NCBI GenBank assembly: GCA_015062115.1
Contig: SUVG01000006.1
Coordinates: 94,942 to 130,984, forward strand
Source of the DNA: Elusimicrobium sp.
Lineage (GTDB): Bacteria; Elusimicrobiota; Elusimicrobia; Elusimicrobiales; Elusimicrobiaceae
Length of the DNA: 36,043 nt
Reading direction: 5' to 3'
Shown: positions 16,122 through 23,412 of the stretch, piece by piece
Position numbering within the stretch: the stretch's first letter is position 1
Layout of the letters: every line of letters starts with the position of its first letter
The notes under the pieces: model-generated
Told to the model about the DNA's origin: nothing
The model's input: the letters and a program-made list of their open reading frames with translations, nothing else
Databases searched by the model: none
Program-made: the position numbers and the translations under genes

Positions 16122-18140
16122 ATGAAACATTTTTGCTTACCAGTAATTTTTATTTCGCTTTTTTTGTTGGGAGCCTGTTCGCATACTTCGCATAAAAAGG
16201 AAGGGTACCGTCAGGTGGCTACTCACACGGTGGAGCCGACGCGCGCTTTTGTGGACGGTCAAACCCTTTATATCGAGTACGATTGGGAAGGCGAGCATTT
16301 CTATTTTACGGCCGATTTGCAGAACACCCGTCAGGAAGGCCGCGTAAAACTTTCCACCCTAACCCCCAAACGCGCCGGAAAAAGCGATTCTTTTTCCTCT
16401 CGCTCCCCTGTGGCGGTTGTCGGTAAAGAGTGGGGGGAAGTAATCAAACAAACGCTTCTGCCTTTACTGCCCGAAAATGCGTTGGAAGGGCGGCTGGTGT
16501 TTATTCATTATTACGAAACTTTGCTCTACCGCAAAGCAGACGGTACCCCCGATTTGGTGCTCTTAAAAGATGCTCCCGCAGAAGTAAAAATTGTGGGAAA
16601 GGTGGACTCTTCCTCTTTTGCACAAATGGCCTATATGCGCTTAAAAGAAATGACCTCTTCCCTCGGGACTTCTTACACTAAATTTCTCCTGCGTTTGGAC
16701 AGAGTGCCTCTATCCCCTTACTTGTATGTGGATACGGCCGCTAACGATGGCGTACAACTGGAGTTACCGGAATACTACGAAGTAAAAAAAGAAATGACAT
16801 CCCTGGGATATTCGGCTTCGTTTATTTATTCCTTTTTTGTAAAAAGCATGTTGTGGGGAACGGTGAAAGCCCCGTTTACATCTTCTCACCGCTTGTTTGC
16901 CTGGACAACTTCCAGCCTTTACACGCTGTTTCCGCCGCGTTTGAAAGATTTGGACGAAGTCCCCGCGTTGTCTTCAGCAGAACAAGAATTAGATGTTGCC
17001 GATTTTAACCGCTGGCTCGACAAACATATCGGTAAAGAAAATTACAAAGCAAAAATTACTTTGCTTATCGACGGGGAAGAATTTTTCCCTCATTTTACGC
17101 TTGCCATGCAACGCGCGCAAGAAAGTATATTTATGAACGTGTATATTTTCATGACCGATCCGTACGGTCTTTCGCTGGCCGACACGATGCGTAAACGCGC
17201 GGAAGAAGGGATTGATGTGCGCGTAGTGGTGGACGAATTAAATACCGTGCTTAATTCGGGCAAAGACCCGGAACTTACCCCCACCGAAAATTTTGTGATG
17301 CCTCGTTATATCACTTCGTATATTCGCAAAAAATCTCCGGCGCAGGCGCGCACTCACCTAAACCCGTGGGGTACTTTCGACCATAGCAAAGTGTATATTG
17401 TGGATCGCAAATTGGCCTACACGGGTGGTATGAATATCGGGGAAGAATACCGCTATACCTGGCACGATATGATGGTCGCTTTGGAAGGGCCCGTAGTCGG
17501 GAAATTGGTTAAGAATTTTTATGAAAACTGGTCTTATTGCGGTTGGGGGGGAGATTTTGCCGCTGCGTATCGCAAACTGTTCAGTAAAAAAATGCGCGAA
17601 GTCAACCGCGAAGAACCGGGCATGGTAGATGTGCGCCTGATGTACACACGCCCTAACGACAGCGAGATTTTTGAGGCCCAGCGCGAGGCTATCCGCCGCA
17701 GTAAAAAACGGGTTTATATCCAAAACGCTTATTTTTCGGATGACCGCATCGTAAAAGAACTGATTGCCGCGCGCGGCAGAGGAGTTGATGTGCGCGTGAT
17801 TTTGCCCAGCGTAAACGATGTGGGAATTATGGACGCCGTCAACCGCTATATGGCAAATAAACTGTTCAAAAACGGCGTGCGCGTGTATTTTTACAACGGC
17901 ATGAGTCATGTGAAAGCCGCCGTATTTGACGGGTTTGCCGTGGTGGGTTCGGCTAATTTCGACAAGATGAGCCTGTATGTAAACCGCGAAATGAGTTTGG
18001 GTATTCACGACCCGGCTTTTGTGGCGGAATTAACGGAGCGTTTGTTTGAAAAGGACTTTAACAATTCCCAAGAGATGACTGCTCCGCTTGATTTATCCTG
18101 GACGCACGCGATTGTAAACGGTTTAACCAACCAACTTTAG
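16122..18140 (+). CDS. Phospholipase D / cardiolipin synthase-fold lipoprotein
   Basis: A 672-residue lipoprotein: signal MKHFCLPVIFISLF, lipobox LGAC, lipidated Cys19. The C-terminal half carries two HKD motifs: HSKVYIVD starting at His421 (followed by GGMNIGEEY) and HVKAAVFD starting at His596 (followed by GSANFDKMS). The paired motifs and spacing resemble cardiolipin synthase and the wider phospholipase D superfamily, which transfer or hydrolyse phosphatidyl groups through a phosphohistidine. The second motif retains His, Lys and Asp. The first about 290 residues form an unrecognised, mostly beta-rich domain. Because it is exported and anchored, it may remodel phospholipid on the periplasmic side instead of making cardiolipin in the inner membrane. 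The start is one base after the esterase stop; the 3' end overlaps the stop of the next, convergent gene. Confidence 0.86.
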   Translation: MKHFCLPVIFISLFLLGACSHTSHKKEGYRQVATHTVEPTRAFVDGQTLYIEYDWEGEHFYFTADLQNTRQEGRVKLSTLTPKRAGKSDSFSSRSPVAVVGKEWGEVIKQTLLPLLPENALEGRLVFIHYYETLLYRKADGTPDLVLLKDAPAEVKIVGKVDSSSFAQMAYMRLKEMTSSLGTSYTKFLLRLDRVPLSPYLYVDTAANDGVQLELPEYYEVKKEMTSLGYSASFIYSFFVKSMLWGTVKAPFTSSHRLFAWTTSSLYTLFPPRLKDLDEVPALSSAEQELDVADFNRWLDKHIGKENYKAKITLLIDGEEFFPHFTLAMQRAQESIFMNVYIFMTDPYGLSLADTMRKRAEEGIDVRVVVDELNTVLNSGKDPELTPTENFVMPRYITSYIRKKSPAQARTHLNPWGTFDHSKVYIVDRKLAYTGGMNIGEEYRYTWHDMMVALEGPVVGKLVKNFYENWSYCGWGGDFAAAYRKLFSKKMREVNREEPGMVDVRLMYTRPNDSEIFEAQREAIRRSKKRVYIQNAYFSDDRIVKELIAARGRGVDVRVILPSVNDVGIMDAVNRYMANKLFKNGVRVYFYNGMSHVKAAVFDGFAVVGSANFDKMSLYVNREMSLGIHDPAFVAELTERLFEKDFNNSQEMTAPLDLSWTHAIVNGLTNQL

Positions 18141-18691
18141 AAAAACGGATTGTATGCCCACTGCAGGAGTGCCTGGCGTTGTTTTTGACGGCAGGTAATG
18201 TCCCCCGGTGGGCAGTTTTTTAATACTTGGGATTGATGCCGCTTAAAACTTTTCCACCGCCTGATTTGCCGCTTATCCGTCTGCGGGAGCCGGCGCCCCA
18301 ACCAGTAACGGCAATACCATTGAAACCACCCTCTCGGGTCGGGTTCGAAGGGCAAAATCCACCCGCGGCTTACCCACTCTTTTCTTCCTAAGCGGGACTT
18401 TATTTTGAAACAGTTTTTGCTTACATCGGGCCCGTTCGGGGAAAGTTTATCCGCGGCCTGTTCGAACCACTCCCGCGGAAATTCGTTTTGGCAATCGGTT
18501 AAGTAGTGCCCTTCAAATACGCCCATTTGCAGCATTTGCGCGGGCGTAAGTTCGGGGGTGAAGTCCGGCGCGAAATTTTGCCCGGGTGCTTCTTCCAACA
18601 TATATACATACCCTTGTTGCATTTTATCGTTTACTCGAATCAGCCTGCCGGGTACAAATTCTAAAATAGATTGATATCGTCCGTTCCTCAT
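18137..18691 (-). CDS. Conserved protein of unknown function
   Basis: A 184-residue soluble protein with no signal peptide. It resembles a widespread conserved hypothetical family that I recall from bacteria and also plants, but for which I know no function. Its hallmarks are visible: LTPAQMLQMGVFEGHYLTDC (residues about 48-67), FPREWF, a Trp-rich core DPRGWFQWYCRYWLGRR (about 118-134), RQIRRWKSFKRHQSQV and the terminal RQRQALLQWAYNP. The basic, Trp-rich C-terminal half hints at nucleic-acid or nucleotide contact, which is only an impression. The GGGG before the ATG is one base from it; a TTTCCA-N17-TACAGT promoter ends 6 nt upstream, so the transcript may be leaderless. Its stop overlaps that of the phospholipase-D gene and no terminator separates them. 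Confidence 0.82.
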   Translation of the reverse strand: MRNGRYQSILEFVPGRLIRVNDKMQQGYVYMLEEAPGQNFAPDFTPELTPAQMLQMGVFEGHYLTDCQNEFPREWFEQAADKLSPNGPDVSKNCFKIKSRLGRKEWVSRGWILPFEPDPRGWFQWYCRYWLGRRLPQTDKRQIRRWKSFKRHQSQVLKNCPPGDITCRQKQRQALLQWAYNPFF

Positions 18692-18697
18692 ACCCCT

Positions 18698-18726
18698 ACT
18701 GTAAAAAAAGTGAAAAATTTTGGAAA
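18698..18726 (-). promoter_or_regulatory. Candidate leaderless promoter of the conserved unknown gene
   Basis: On minus, TTTCCA (18726-18721), 17 bp, TACAGT (18703-18698), then AGGGGT and the ATG. The -10 is only a 4/6 match. The remaining bases to 18846 are AT-rich, with no other feature that I can support; the promoter of the plus-strand pilin gene was not identified. Confidence 0.35.
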
Positions 18727-18846
18727 GCGTAAAAAAAGATTAGTTTGCTTACTTGGATAAAATCACAATATATGTTGGTTTTTTGCAATACTAAAAAAAG
18801 CAAAATCCGTGTTGTTTGTGGTTAAAAATTGGTTAAGAGTATTTTT

Positions 18847-19107
18847 ATGAAAGAAGGATTTACATTAGTTGAATTGTTAGTGGTGGTGTTGATTATTGGG
18901 ATATTGGCTTCTATTGCGATGCCGCACTACGAAAAAGCAGTGTGGAACGCGCGTACAAGCCAGTTATACACCAGTGCTAAAGCCCTTTCCGAAGCGCAAG
19001 AACTTTATTATACGGCTAATGGCAGATACGCCAATAGATTTTCTTCTTTTTCTTTGCAGTTTGATGGATTAAAAAAGCTGCGACTTCATTTACAAGCCGT
19101 GCAGTAA
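18847..19107 (+). CDS. Type IV pilin-like protein, 5' part before frameshift
   Basis: Prepilin-type protein read for 86 residues before a TAA. A short leader MKEG is followed by the class III signal FTLVELLVVVLIIGILASIAMP (split here for length: FTLVELLVVVLIIG, ILASIAMP); prepilin peptidase would cut after Gly4 and the mature Glu5 is present. An alpha-1 helix continues through HYEKAVWNARTSQLYTSAKA. The normal C-terminal globular half is missing in this frame and continues in the -1 frame downstream. Codon 72-77 of the heptamer at 19071-19077 is the natural joint: slippage would give a protein of about 179 residues, similar to the 167-173 of the sister pilins. ATG 18847 is chosen because the leader then matches the other pilins. 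Confidence 0.75.
   Translation: MKEGFTLVELLVVVLIIGILASIAMPHYEKAVWNARTSQLYTSAKALSEAQELYYTANGRYANRFSSFSLQFDGLKKLRLHLQAVQ
19071..19077 (+). other. Slippery heptamer A-AAA-AAG at pilin frameshift
   Basis: In the zero frame the codons read TTA AAA AAG CTG, so the bases are A AAA AAG, the same heptamer used in E. coli dnaX. A -1 slip here continues as AAA AAA GCT GCG and opens the downstream frame to 19385. CTGC (19078-19081) and GCAG (19101-19104) could form only a weak downstream stem. An upstream GATGGA is a poor Shine-Dalgarno match at the wrong distance. Confidence 0.6.
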
Positions 19108-19385
19108 GTTCGGACGATGCCGTGCGCTATAATGATTTTTTTGAACTATCCATCAATAATAAAAAAGATTCTTTCTCTTTTTCCACGGCTCTTTTTTTGA
19201 CAGGCCCTTATAAATACGCCGGAGTAATTTATGCTCAAACTGACCCCAGTAATAAACTGACAAAAAAATTATACTGCATGGAAGCCACCTCTGTTACCCC
19301 TGCCGGAAAGTTTTGCCAAGATGTTTTGTCCTGTGAAAAAGTGCTTACAACGGCACACGGGGCGCGTTTTTACGAGTTACCCTAA
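19077..19385 (+). pseudogene. C-terminal half of the frameshifted pilin, -1 frame
   Basis: This frame encodes about 102 residues that complete the pilin globular domain: AATSFTSRAVSSDDAVRYND, then FFELSINNKKDSFSFSTALF, GPYKYAGVIYAQTDPSN and a C-terminal Cys pair in LYCMEATSV...KFCQDVLS. The Cys-loop pattern matches the ends of the other pilins in the window. No plausible independent start exists: the first alternative initiator (GTG 19122) has no ribosome site and would lack the membrane helix. It is either the dead 3' half of a broken gene or the part of a functional gene reached by -1 frameshifting. Preserved composition and length argue that the damage is recent, sequencing-related or programmed. 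Confidence 0.7.
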
Positions 19386-19411
19386 AAGGGAAATTTTCCT
19401 GAAACTTAAAC

Positions 19412-19444
19412 TAAAAAACTCCTGCCGAAAGGCGGGAGTTTTTT
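19412..19444. terminator. Bidirectional terminator, pilin / nitroreductase
   Basis: AACTCCTGCC/GGCGGGAGTT forms a 10-bp stem with a GAAA tetraloop. It has an A run on the left and TTTTTT on the right. Confidence 0.9.
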
Positions 19445-19450
19445 AGTCAC

Positions 19451-19993
19451 TTACTTATACTTGTTATAACTTACCAGGTTTTCAAATGATTCCCTGGGGC
19501 GCGGGGCAGGTTCTTCCGCCGGATAACCGACGGCAATTAAATGTTCAATTTTCTTCCCTTTCGGCAGATTAAAAAACTTTTCTGCTTTGTTGGAGTTTAA
19601 CCAACCGATCCAACAGGTTCCCAACCCCAAATCGTGCGCGCGCAAAACAAAATGTTCGCAGGCAATTCCATGATCTACCAAATAAAATTCCGTTCGGCGA
19701 AAGAAGTTACCGATACGGCTGGTAAAGTTGCCCCTGTCCGATACGGCCGCTACGAGAACGGGCGCTTTTTCGGCAAATTTAGTCATGTTATAAACCCCGC
19801 TGAAGGCTTCCTTGCAGAAGGCTTCTTTTACCTTCGGGTCATCAATCACAATAAAATGCCACGGTTGGGAATTGCACGCAGAAGGCGCCAGGCGGGCGGC
19901 TTCCAAACAATCGTTAATTTTTTCCCGTTCTACGGGTTTTTCCTGATATTTGCGGATACTGCGGCGTGCCTTGATTACTTCCATAAGTTCCAT
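19451..19993 (-). CDS. Nitroreductase-family FMN oxidoreductase
   Basis: A 180-residue cytosolic flavoprotein of the nitroreductase superfamily, typically using NAD(P)H to reduce nitro compounds, quinones or flavins; the physiological substrate cannot be read. Seen: the FMN phosphate-binding RRSIRKYQEKPV (residues about 10-21), APSACNSQPWHFIVI (about 36-50), VDHGIACEHFVLRAHDLGLGTCWIGW (parts about 107-132) and the C-terminal IAVGYPAEEPAPRPR. The length suits the short single-domain subgroup. GAGG lies 9 nt before the first ATG (19993); a second ATG three codons in is possible. It is divergent from dapF, with a perfect inverted repeat between the two starts that may be an operator. Confidence 0.9.
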   Translation of the reverse strand: MELMEVIKARRSIRKYQEKPVEREKINDCLEAARLAPSACNSQPWHFIVIDDPKVKEAFCKEAFSGVYNMTKFAEKAPVLVAAVSDRGNFTSRIGNFFRRTEFYLVDHGIACEHFVLRAHDLGLGTCWIGWLNSNKAEKFFNLPKGKKIEHLIAVGYPAEEPAPRPRESFENLVSYNKYK

Positions 19994-20006
19994 AAAATTC
20001 TACCTC

Positions 20007-20034
20007 TTTGGTAAGATAAAAATATATTACCAAA
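20007..20034. promoter_or_regulatory. Perfect inverted repeat TTTGGTAA-N12-TTACCAAA, candidate operator
   Basis: Two exact 8-bp arms have centres 20 bp apart (about two helical turns) and are separated by an AT-only spacer apart from one G. The repeat sits between divergent nitroreductase and dapF starts, covers the probable nitroreductase -10 (TATATT on minus) and its right arm overlaps a possible dapF -35. It is not followed by a T run, so it is unlikely to be a terminator. Confidence 0.55.
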
Positions 20035-20057
20035 TTACCCGTCTGTTTTTATAAAAT
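20027..20057 (+). promoter_or_regulatory. dapF promoter, nearly leaderless
   Basis: TTACCA (20027-20032), 17 bp, TATAAA (20050-20055). The shifted alternative TAAAAT (20052-20057) ends 7 nt before the dapF ATG. AAGGA is only two bases from the ATG, too close to act as a normal ribosome site. Confidence 0.45.
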
Positions 20058-20064
20058 AAAGGAT

Positions 20065-20901
20065 ATGAACTTCACTAAATATACCGGACTCGGAAACGAT
20101 TTTGTTTTTTTAGACGGCCAAACGGCTCTCGGGGTAAAAGACCCCTTTTCATTGGCGGTTAAAATTTGCGACCGTCACTTCGGCGTGGGTGCGGACGGAT
20201 TAGTCCTACTCTTGCCTTCTACCGTTGCGGATATTAAAATGCGCATTATTAACTCGGACGGGAGCGAAGCCGAAATGTGCGGTAATGCCTCTCGTTGCGT
20301 GGCTTTGCATCTTTACCGCAAAGGTATTGTGAAGAAAAAACAAATTTCTTTGGAAACGTTAGCCGGGCTTATCCACACGGAAATCATAAACGAATTTTCC
20401 GGACTTGTGCGCGTGAACATGGGCGTTCCGCGTTTATTCCGTAAAGAAATTCCCATGCAAGGCCCCGAAGACGAAACGGCTATTGCCGTGCCCGTTTCGG
20501 CGGGAGAAAAAGAATTTTTCGGTACAGCCGTTTCTATGGGAAACCCTCATTTTGTTACCTTTGTGGAAAAAGCCGCCGAAGTTCCTCTTTCCGTTTGGGG
20601 GCCGCAGTTGGAAACTCACCCCGATTTCCCGCGAAAAACCAATGTGGAGTTTGTAGAAATTGTAGATGATAAAACCGTCCGTATGCGCGTTTGGGAACGC
20701 GGCGCAGGTGTTACCAAAGCCTGTGGAACGGGGGCCTGTGCTACCGCGGTGGCGTGCATATTAAACGGCAAAACGGCCAAACAGGTAACCGTTCGGTTAG
20801 ACGGCGGAGACTTGTTAATCGAGTGGCCGAACCAGGAAGAAATTTTTATGACAGGCCCCGCCACCGAAGTATTTGCGGGGGAATATAAGGGATATTTATG
20901 A
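20065..20901 (+). CDS. dapF: Diaminopimelate epimerase
   Basis: Cofactor-independent racemase converting LL-diaminopimelate to meso-diaminopimelate for peptidoglycan and lysine. The 278-residue length is normal. Seen: [16 protein letters not shown] at the N-terminus, the first catalytic Cys72 in [20 protein letters not shown] (about 154-162), and the second catalytic Cys220 in [14 protein letters not shown]. Both cysteines of the two-base mechanism are present. It overlaps dapL by ATGA (20898-20901), so the pathway order is reversed relative to the gene order: DapL makes the LL-isomer that DapF uses. The start is nearly leaderless. Confidence 0.97.
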   Translation: MNFTKYTGLGNDFVFLDGQTALGVKDPFSLAVKICDRHFGVGADGLVLLLPSTVADIKMRIINSDGSEAEMCGNASRCVALHLYRKGIVKKKQISLETLAGLIHTEIINEFSGLVRVNMGVPRLFRKEIPMQGPEDETAIAVPVSAGEKEFFGTAVSMGNPHFVTFVEKAAEVPLSVWGPQLETHPDFPRKTNVEFVEIVDDKTVRMRVWERGAGVTKACGTGACATAVACILNGKTAKQVTVRLDGGDLLIEWPNQEEIFMTGPATEVFAGEYKGYL

Positions 20902-22127
20902 CGAAAATAAACGAAAACTATTTGAAATTGCCGGGCAGTTATCTTTTTTCTACCATTGCCAAACGCGTGGCCGCTTTTAAGGAGCAAAACCCCGATAAAA
21001 CAGTTATCAGTTTGGGAATCGGCGATGTTTCCCGCCCGCTGGTACCGGCGGTGGTGGAAGCCATGCATAAAGCCGTTGAAGAAATGGCCGCCAAAGAAAC
21101 TTTCCGCGGTTACGGGCCGGAACAAGGCTACGGTTTTTTGCGTGAAGCTATTTTGAAGGGGGACTATCTTTCCCGTGGCATTAACCTGGCCGCCGACGAA
21201 ATTTTTGTGAGTGACGGTGCCAAGAGCGATGTGGCCAACTTTCAGGAACTTTTTTCTACGGACTCGGTGGTTGCCTTGCAGAACCCTGTTTATCCCGTAT
21301 ATTTGGATACCAATGTGATGGCCGGGCGTACAGGTGGTTTTGCGGACGGAAAATTTGCCGGGGTAATTTATTTGCCTTGTTTGGCGGAACACAATTTTGT
21401 GCCGCAACTTCCCGCGGAACATGCAGATATTATTTATCTTTGCTCGCCGAATAACCCTACGGGTTCTGCCATGACGCGCGCGGAACTGAAAAAATGGGTA
21501 GATTACGCCTTGGAACATAAAAGTGTTATTTTGTTTGATTCCGCGTATGAAGCTTTTATTTCGGACGAAAATGTCCCGCATTCCATTTACGAAATTGAAG
21601 GAGCCGAAAAAGTGGCGGTGGAATTTCGTTCTTTCTCCAAAACGGCCGGTTTTACGGGTACGCGTTGTGCTTACACCGTGGTGCCCAAAGCCTTGGAAGT
21701 TTTATCGGCCGACGGGAGCAAACAATCCTTAAATGCATTGTGGCTTCGCCGCCAAACCACCAAATTTAACGGTGTGCCGTATATTGTGCAACGCGGGGCC
21801 GAAGCCGTCTATAGCCCGGCCGGCCGCCAACAAACACAGGAAGTGATTGCGGGCTATATGCAAAATGCACAAGTTATTTTGCAGGCCTTGCAAAATGCGG
21901 GCATTACCGCTTACGGCGGGAAAAATGCTCCCTATATTTGGTTAAAAACACCGGCGGGGTTGGACTCGTGGGCTTTCTTTGATAAACTGTTAACCGAAGC
22001 CTGCGTCGTGGGCACGCCCGGGGTCGGGTTCGGTTCTTGCGGGGAAGGTTATTTCCGCTTGACTGCTTTTAATACGCCCGATTTAACCCGCGAAGCCGCC
22101 GCCCGCGTAGCTGCGCTTAAATTTTGA
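20898..22127 (+). CDS. dapL: LL-diaminopimelate aminotransferase
   Basis: PLP-dependent fold-type I aminotransferase converting tetrahydrodipicolinate directly to LL-diaminopimelate using glutamate, which bypasses the DapD/DapC/DapE steps. It is 409 residues, the expected length. Seen: the N-terminal [26 protein letters not shown] (about 36-46), [14 protein letters not shown], the [11 protein letters not shown] motif, FDSAYEAFI with the PLP-pyridine Asp, and Schiff-base Lys248 in [14 protein letters not shown]. This is the route of Chlamydiae, plants and several anaerobes. It is translationally coupled to dapF through a 4-nt overlap. The stop codon TGA is also the TG of an extended -10 for the next gene. 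Confidence 0.96.
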   Translation: MTKINENYLKLPGSYLFSTIAKRVAAFKEQNPDKTVISLGIGDVSRPLVPAVVEAMHKAVEEMAAKETFRGYGPEQGYGFLREAILKGDYLSRGINLAADEIFVSDGAKSDVANFQELFSTDSVVALQNPVYPVYLDTNVMAGRTGGFADGKFAGVIYLPCLAEHNFVPQLPAEHADIIYLCSPNNPTGSAMTRAELKKWVDYALEHKSVILFDSAYEAFISDENVPHSIYEIEGAEKVAVEFRSFSKTAGFTGTRCAYTVVPKALEVLSADGSKQSLNALWLRRQTTKFNGVPYIVQRGAEAVYSPAGRQQTQEVIAGYMQNAQVILQALQNAGITAYGGKNAPYIWLKTPAGLDSWAFFDKLLTEACVVGTPGVGFGSCGEGYFRLTAFNTPDLTREAAARVAALKF

Positions 22128-22133
22128 TACAAT
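22125..22133 (+). promoter_or_regulatory. Extended -10 promoter overlapping the dapL stop
   Basis: TGATACAAT: the TGA is the dapL stop codon. Transcription would start near 22140, just before GGAGG (22142-22146) and ATG 22151, giving a leader of about 11 nt. No -35 box is visible. Confidence 0.5.
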
Positions 22134-22150
22134 AATTCAACGGAGGAATT

Positions 22151-22657
22151 ATGACAAATAAAAAAGGGTTTACCTTAATTGAACTTTTAACGGTTGTTTT
22201 GATTATCGGTGTGTTGACAAGCATTGCCTTGCCGCAGTACACGCGCTCCATTGAACGCGCCCGTGCTACGGAAGCCATGGCCAGTTTGAAGGCCTTAAAC
22301 GATGGTGTTTATGCGTATGCGGCCGGCCGCTCGGGTGCTGATGCTTGCCCCACTTCGTTTAAGAAGTTGATTGTATCTTTCCCGGGCACAATGGCTGCAG
22401 ACGGAAGCACCATTACCACGAAAGATTTTGTGTATAAGATTAACGCGGCCTCTAACGCCACGATTCCCGGTACCGATTGCAATGGGGTAATTGCCACCCG
22501 CCAAGGCGGTGCAAAATACAATTATGTCATTTGGAACCCTTACACGGTGGGAACCGGCGGGAAAGGCGCGTCGCTGGCTTGTTGGAGTGAAAAACAAGAA
22601 AGCATTGATGTTTGCAACTCTTTAGATTTGTATGAATCGGGTCGCAAACCTTATTAA
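22151..22657 (+). CDS. Type IV pilin-like protein
   Basis: A 168-residue prepilin. The leader MTNKKG is followed by FTLIELLTVVLIIGVLTS and IALPQYTRSIERARATEAMA; cleavage is expected after Gly6 with Glu5 of the mature protein present. The long N-terminal helix drives inner-membrane storage and assembly by a type IV pilus or type II secretion-like machine, none of which is encoded in this window. The globular part contains Cys in DACPTSF, DCNG, LACWSE and DVCNSLDLYESG, enough for two disulfides. The gene follows dapL by 23 bp, has its own extended -10 and GGAGG site, and is closed by a strong terminator, so it is a single-gene unit. Whether it is a major pilin, minor pilin or pseudopilin cannot be decided. 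Confidence 0.88.
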   Translation: MTNKKGFTLIELLTVVLIIGVLTSIALPQYTRSIERARATEAMASLKALNDGVYAYAAGRSGADACPTSFKKLIVSFPGTMAADGSTITTKDFVYKINAASNATIPGTDCNGVIATRQGGAKYNYVIWNPYTVGTGGKGASLACWSEKQESIDVCNSLDLYESGRKPY

Positions 22658-22670
22658 GTAAAACTTTTGA

Positions 22671-22704
22671 AAAAACCGGGCCTTTTAAGAGGGCCCGGTT
22701 TTTT
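22671..22704 (+). terminator. Intrinsic terminator after pilin gene
   Basis: ACCGGGCC pairs with GGCCCGGT around an 8- to 9-nt loop, followed by TTTTTT. Confidence 0.88.
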
Positions 22705-22734
22705 ATGAAACAGGAAACTTGTTCGAAGGACTAT

Positions 22735-22767
22735 AAAAAACCTCCGCTGTTGAGCGGAGGTTTTTTT
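22735..22767. terminator. Bidirectional terminator after FKBP gene
   Basis: CCTCCGCT/AGCGGAGG has a GTTG tetraloop, six A on the left and seven T on the right. It terminates the minus-strand FKBP gene and backs up the pilin terminator. Confidence 0.88.
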
Positions 22768-22779
22768 GAATAAACGGTG

Positions 22780-23196
22780 TTAGTTGATTTCTTTGATTTC
22801 TACATCAAAGTTCAATTCTTTACCGGCCAAGGGGTGGTTGAAATCTAACACGACTTCTTTGTCGGTAATTTCTTTTACCACGGCACGGAAGGTGTGCCCT
22901 TCGTTACTGGCTCCCACCATATCGCCGACTTTCAAGTTTTCGGCCCCGCCGATGGCTTCTTTCGGTACGCGGCGGATGGCTTCTTCAAGCACGAGGCCAT
23001 AGCCTTCTTCCGGTTTTACTGTTACGGTTTTTTTATCGCCTACTTTCATGCCGAGCAATTCTTTTTCAAGTCCCGGAATAATGTGGCCCGCGCCGTGCAC
23101 ATATTCCAACGGCCCGCGACCGGCGGAAGTGTCGGTTACTTTTCCGTCAACGGTAAGGGTGTAATCAAATTTTACTTTGGAACCTTCTTTAATCAT
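22780..23196 (-). CDS. SlyD-like FKBP peptidyl-prolyl isomerase
   Basis: A 138-residue cytosolic FKBP-type prolyl cis-trans isomerase and chaperone with the SlyD layout: FKBP halves VKFDYTLTVDGKVTDTS and GPLEYVHGAGHIIPGLEKELLGMKVGDKKTV (pieces of residues about 8-60), the PEEGYG turn, an inserted chaperone flap (about 75-120), and a final FNHPLAGKELNFDVEIKEIN segment split around residue 128. The histidine/cysteine-rich metal-binding tail of E. coli SlyD is absent. The start at 23196 is set by AAGGAGAT 6 nt upstream; a longer in-frame extension has no such site and would run into the structured region beyond. The promoter is TGTTACAAT on minus. Confidence 0.92.
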   Translation of the reverse strand: MIKEGSKVKFDYTLTVDGKVTDTSAGRGPLEYVHGAGHIIPGLEKELLGMKVGDKKTVTVKPEEGYGLVLEEAIRRVPKEAIGGAENLKVGDMVGASNEGHTFRAVVKEITDKEVVLDFNHPLAGKELNFDVEIKEIN

Positions 23197-23241
23197 TTTT
23201 ATCTCCTTGTGCGGCACAGGCAATTCTGGCCGAAGTACTAT

Positions 23242-23250
23242 ATTGTAACA
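23242..23250 (-). promoter_or_regulatory. Extended -10 promoter of the FKBP gene
   Basis: On minus, TGTTACAAT (23250-23242) predicts transcription from about 23235, with a leader of nearly 40 nt. It lies between the terminator of the candidate small RNA and the FKBP ribosome site. Confidence 0.5.
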
Positions 23251-23270
23251 TTTTGCAGAACGGAAAACAT

Positions 23271-23412
23271 AAAAAACCCCTGCCCGATAGGACAGGGGTG
23301 ACCAACATGTTGGTTGGGGGGGTAAAAAATACCCGACCGACCCCCTCGGTCGCACGCACCGACTTTGCCTGCAATGCGGGGCGTAATATCCGGGACAACT
23401 TGCCCCGGTTCT
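23271..23412 (-). ncRNA. Candidate structured small RNA of unknown family
   Basis: On minus a TTGCTA-N17-CATACT promoter (23447-23419) points to a start near 23412. The predicted transcript of about 142 nt then holds, in order: an 8-bp hairpin from CCGGGGCA and TGTCCCGG; a linker; CGACCGA-GGGGG-TCGGTCG (23352-23334); GGGTA-TTTTT-TACCC; the perfect palindrome ACCAACATGTTGGT (23314-23301); and a classic terminator, ACCCCTGTCC-TATC-GGGCAGGGGT followed by TTTTTT (ends near 23271). No reading frame in it looks like protein. It does not match tmRNA, SRP RNA, RNase P or a riboswitch that I know. It may be a free small RNA, or an attenuated leader of the FKBP gene 75 nt downstream. Confidence 0.5.

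Noticed and set aside
17358-18008. Antisense open frame opposite the phospholipase-D gene
   Set aside because: The plus-strand frame holds both HKD motifs; the antisense product has no start signal and looks like reverse-strand noise.
20616-21581. Antisense open frame of about 320 codons across dapF-dapL
   Set aside because: It lies opposite two unmistakable enzymes; the translation is rich in His/Arg/Phe with no recognisable domain.
23301-23314. Palindrome ACCAACATGTTGGT as a stand-alone operator
   Set aside because: It lies among several other stems just upstream of a terminator and is not at a promoter, so an RNA hairpin is more likely, though an operator cannot be excluded.
22780-23355. 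Longer form of the FKBP protein with an N-terminal extension
   Set aside because: The start at 23196 has an ideal AAGGAGAT site, and the extension would be translated from promoter and terminator DNA.
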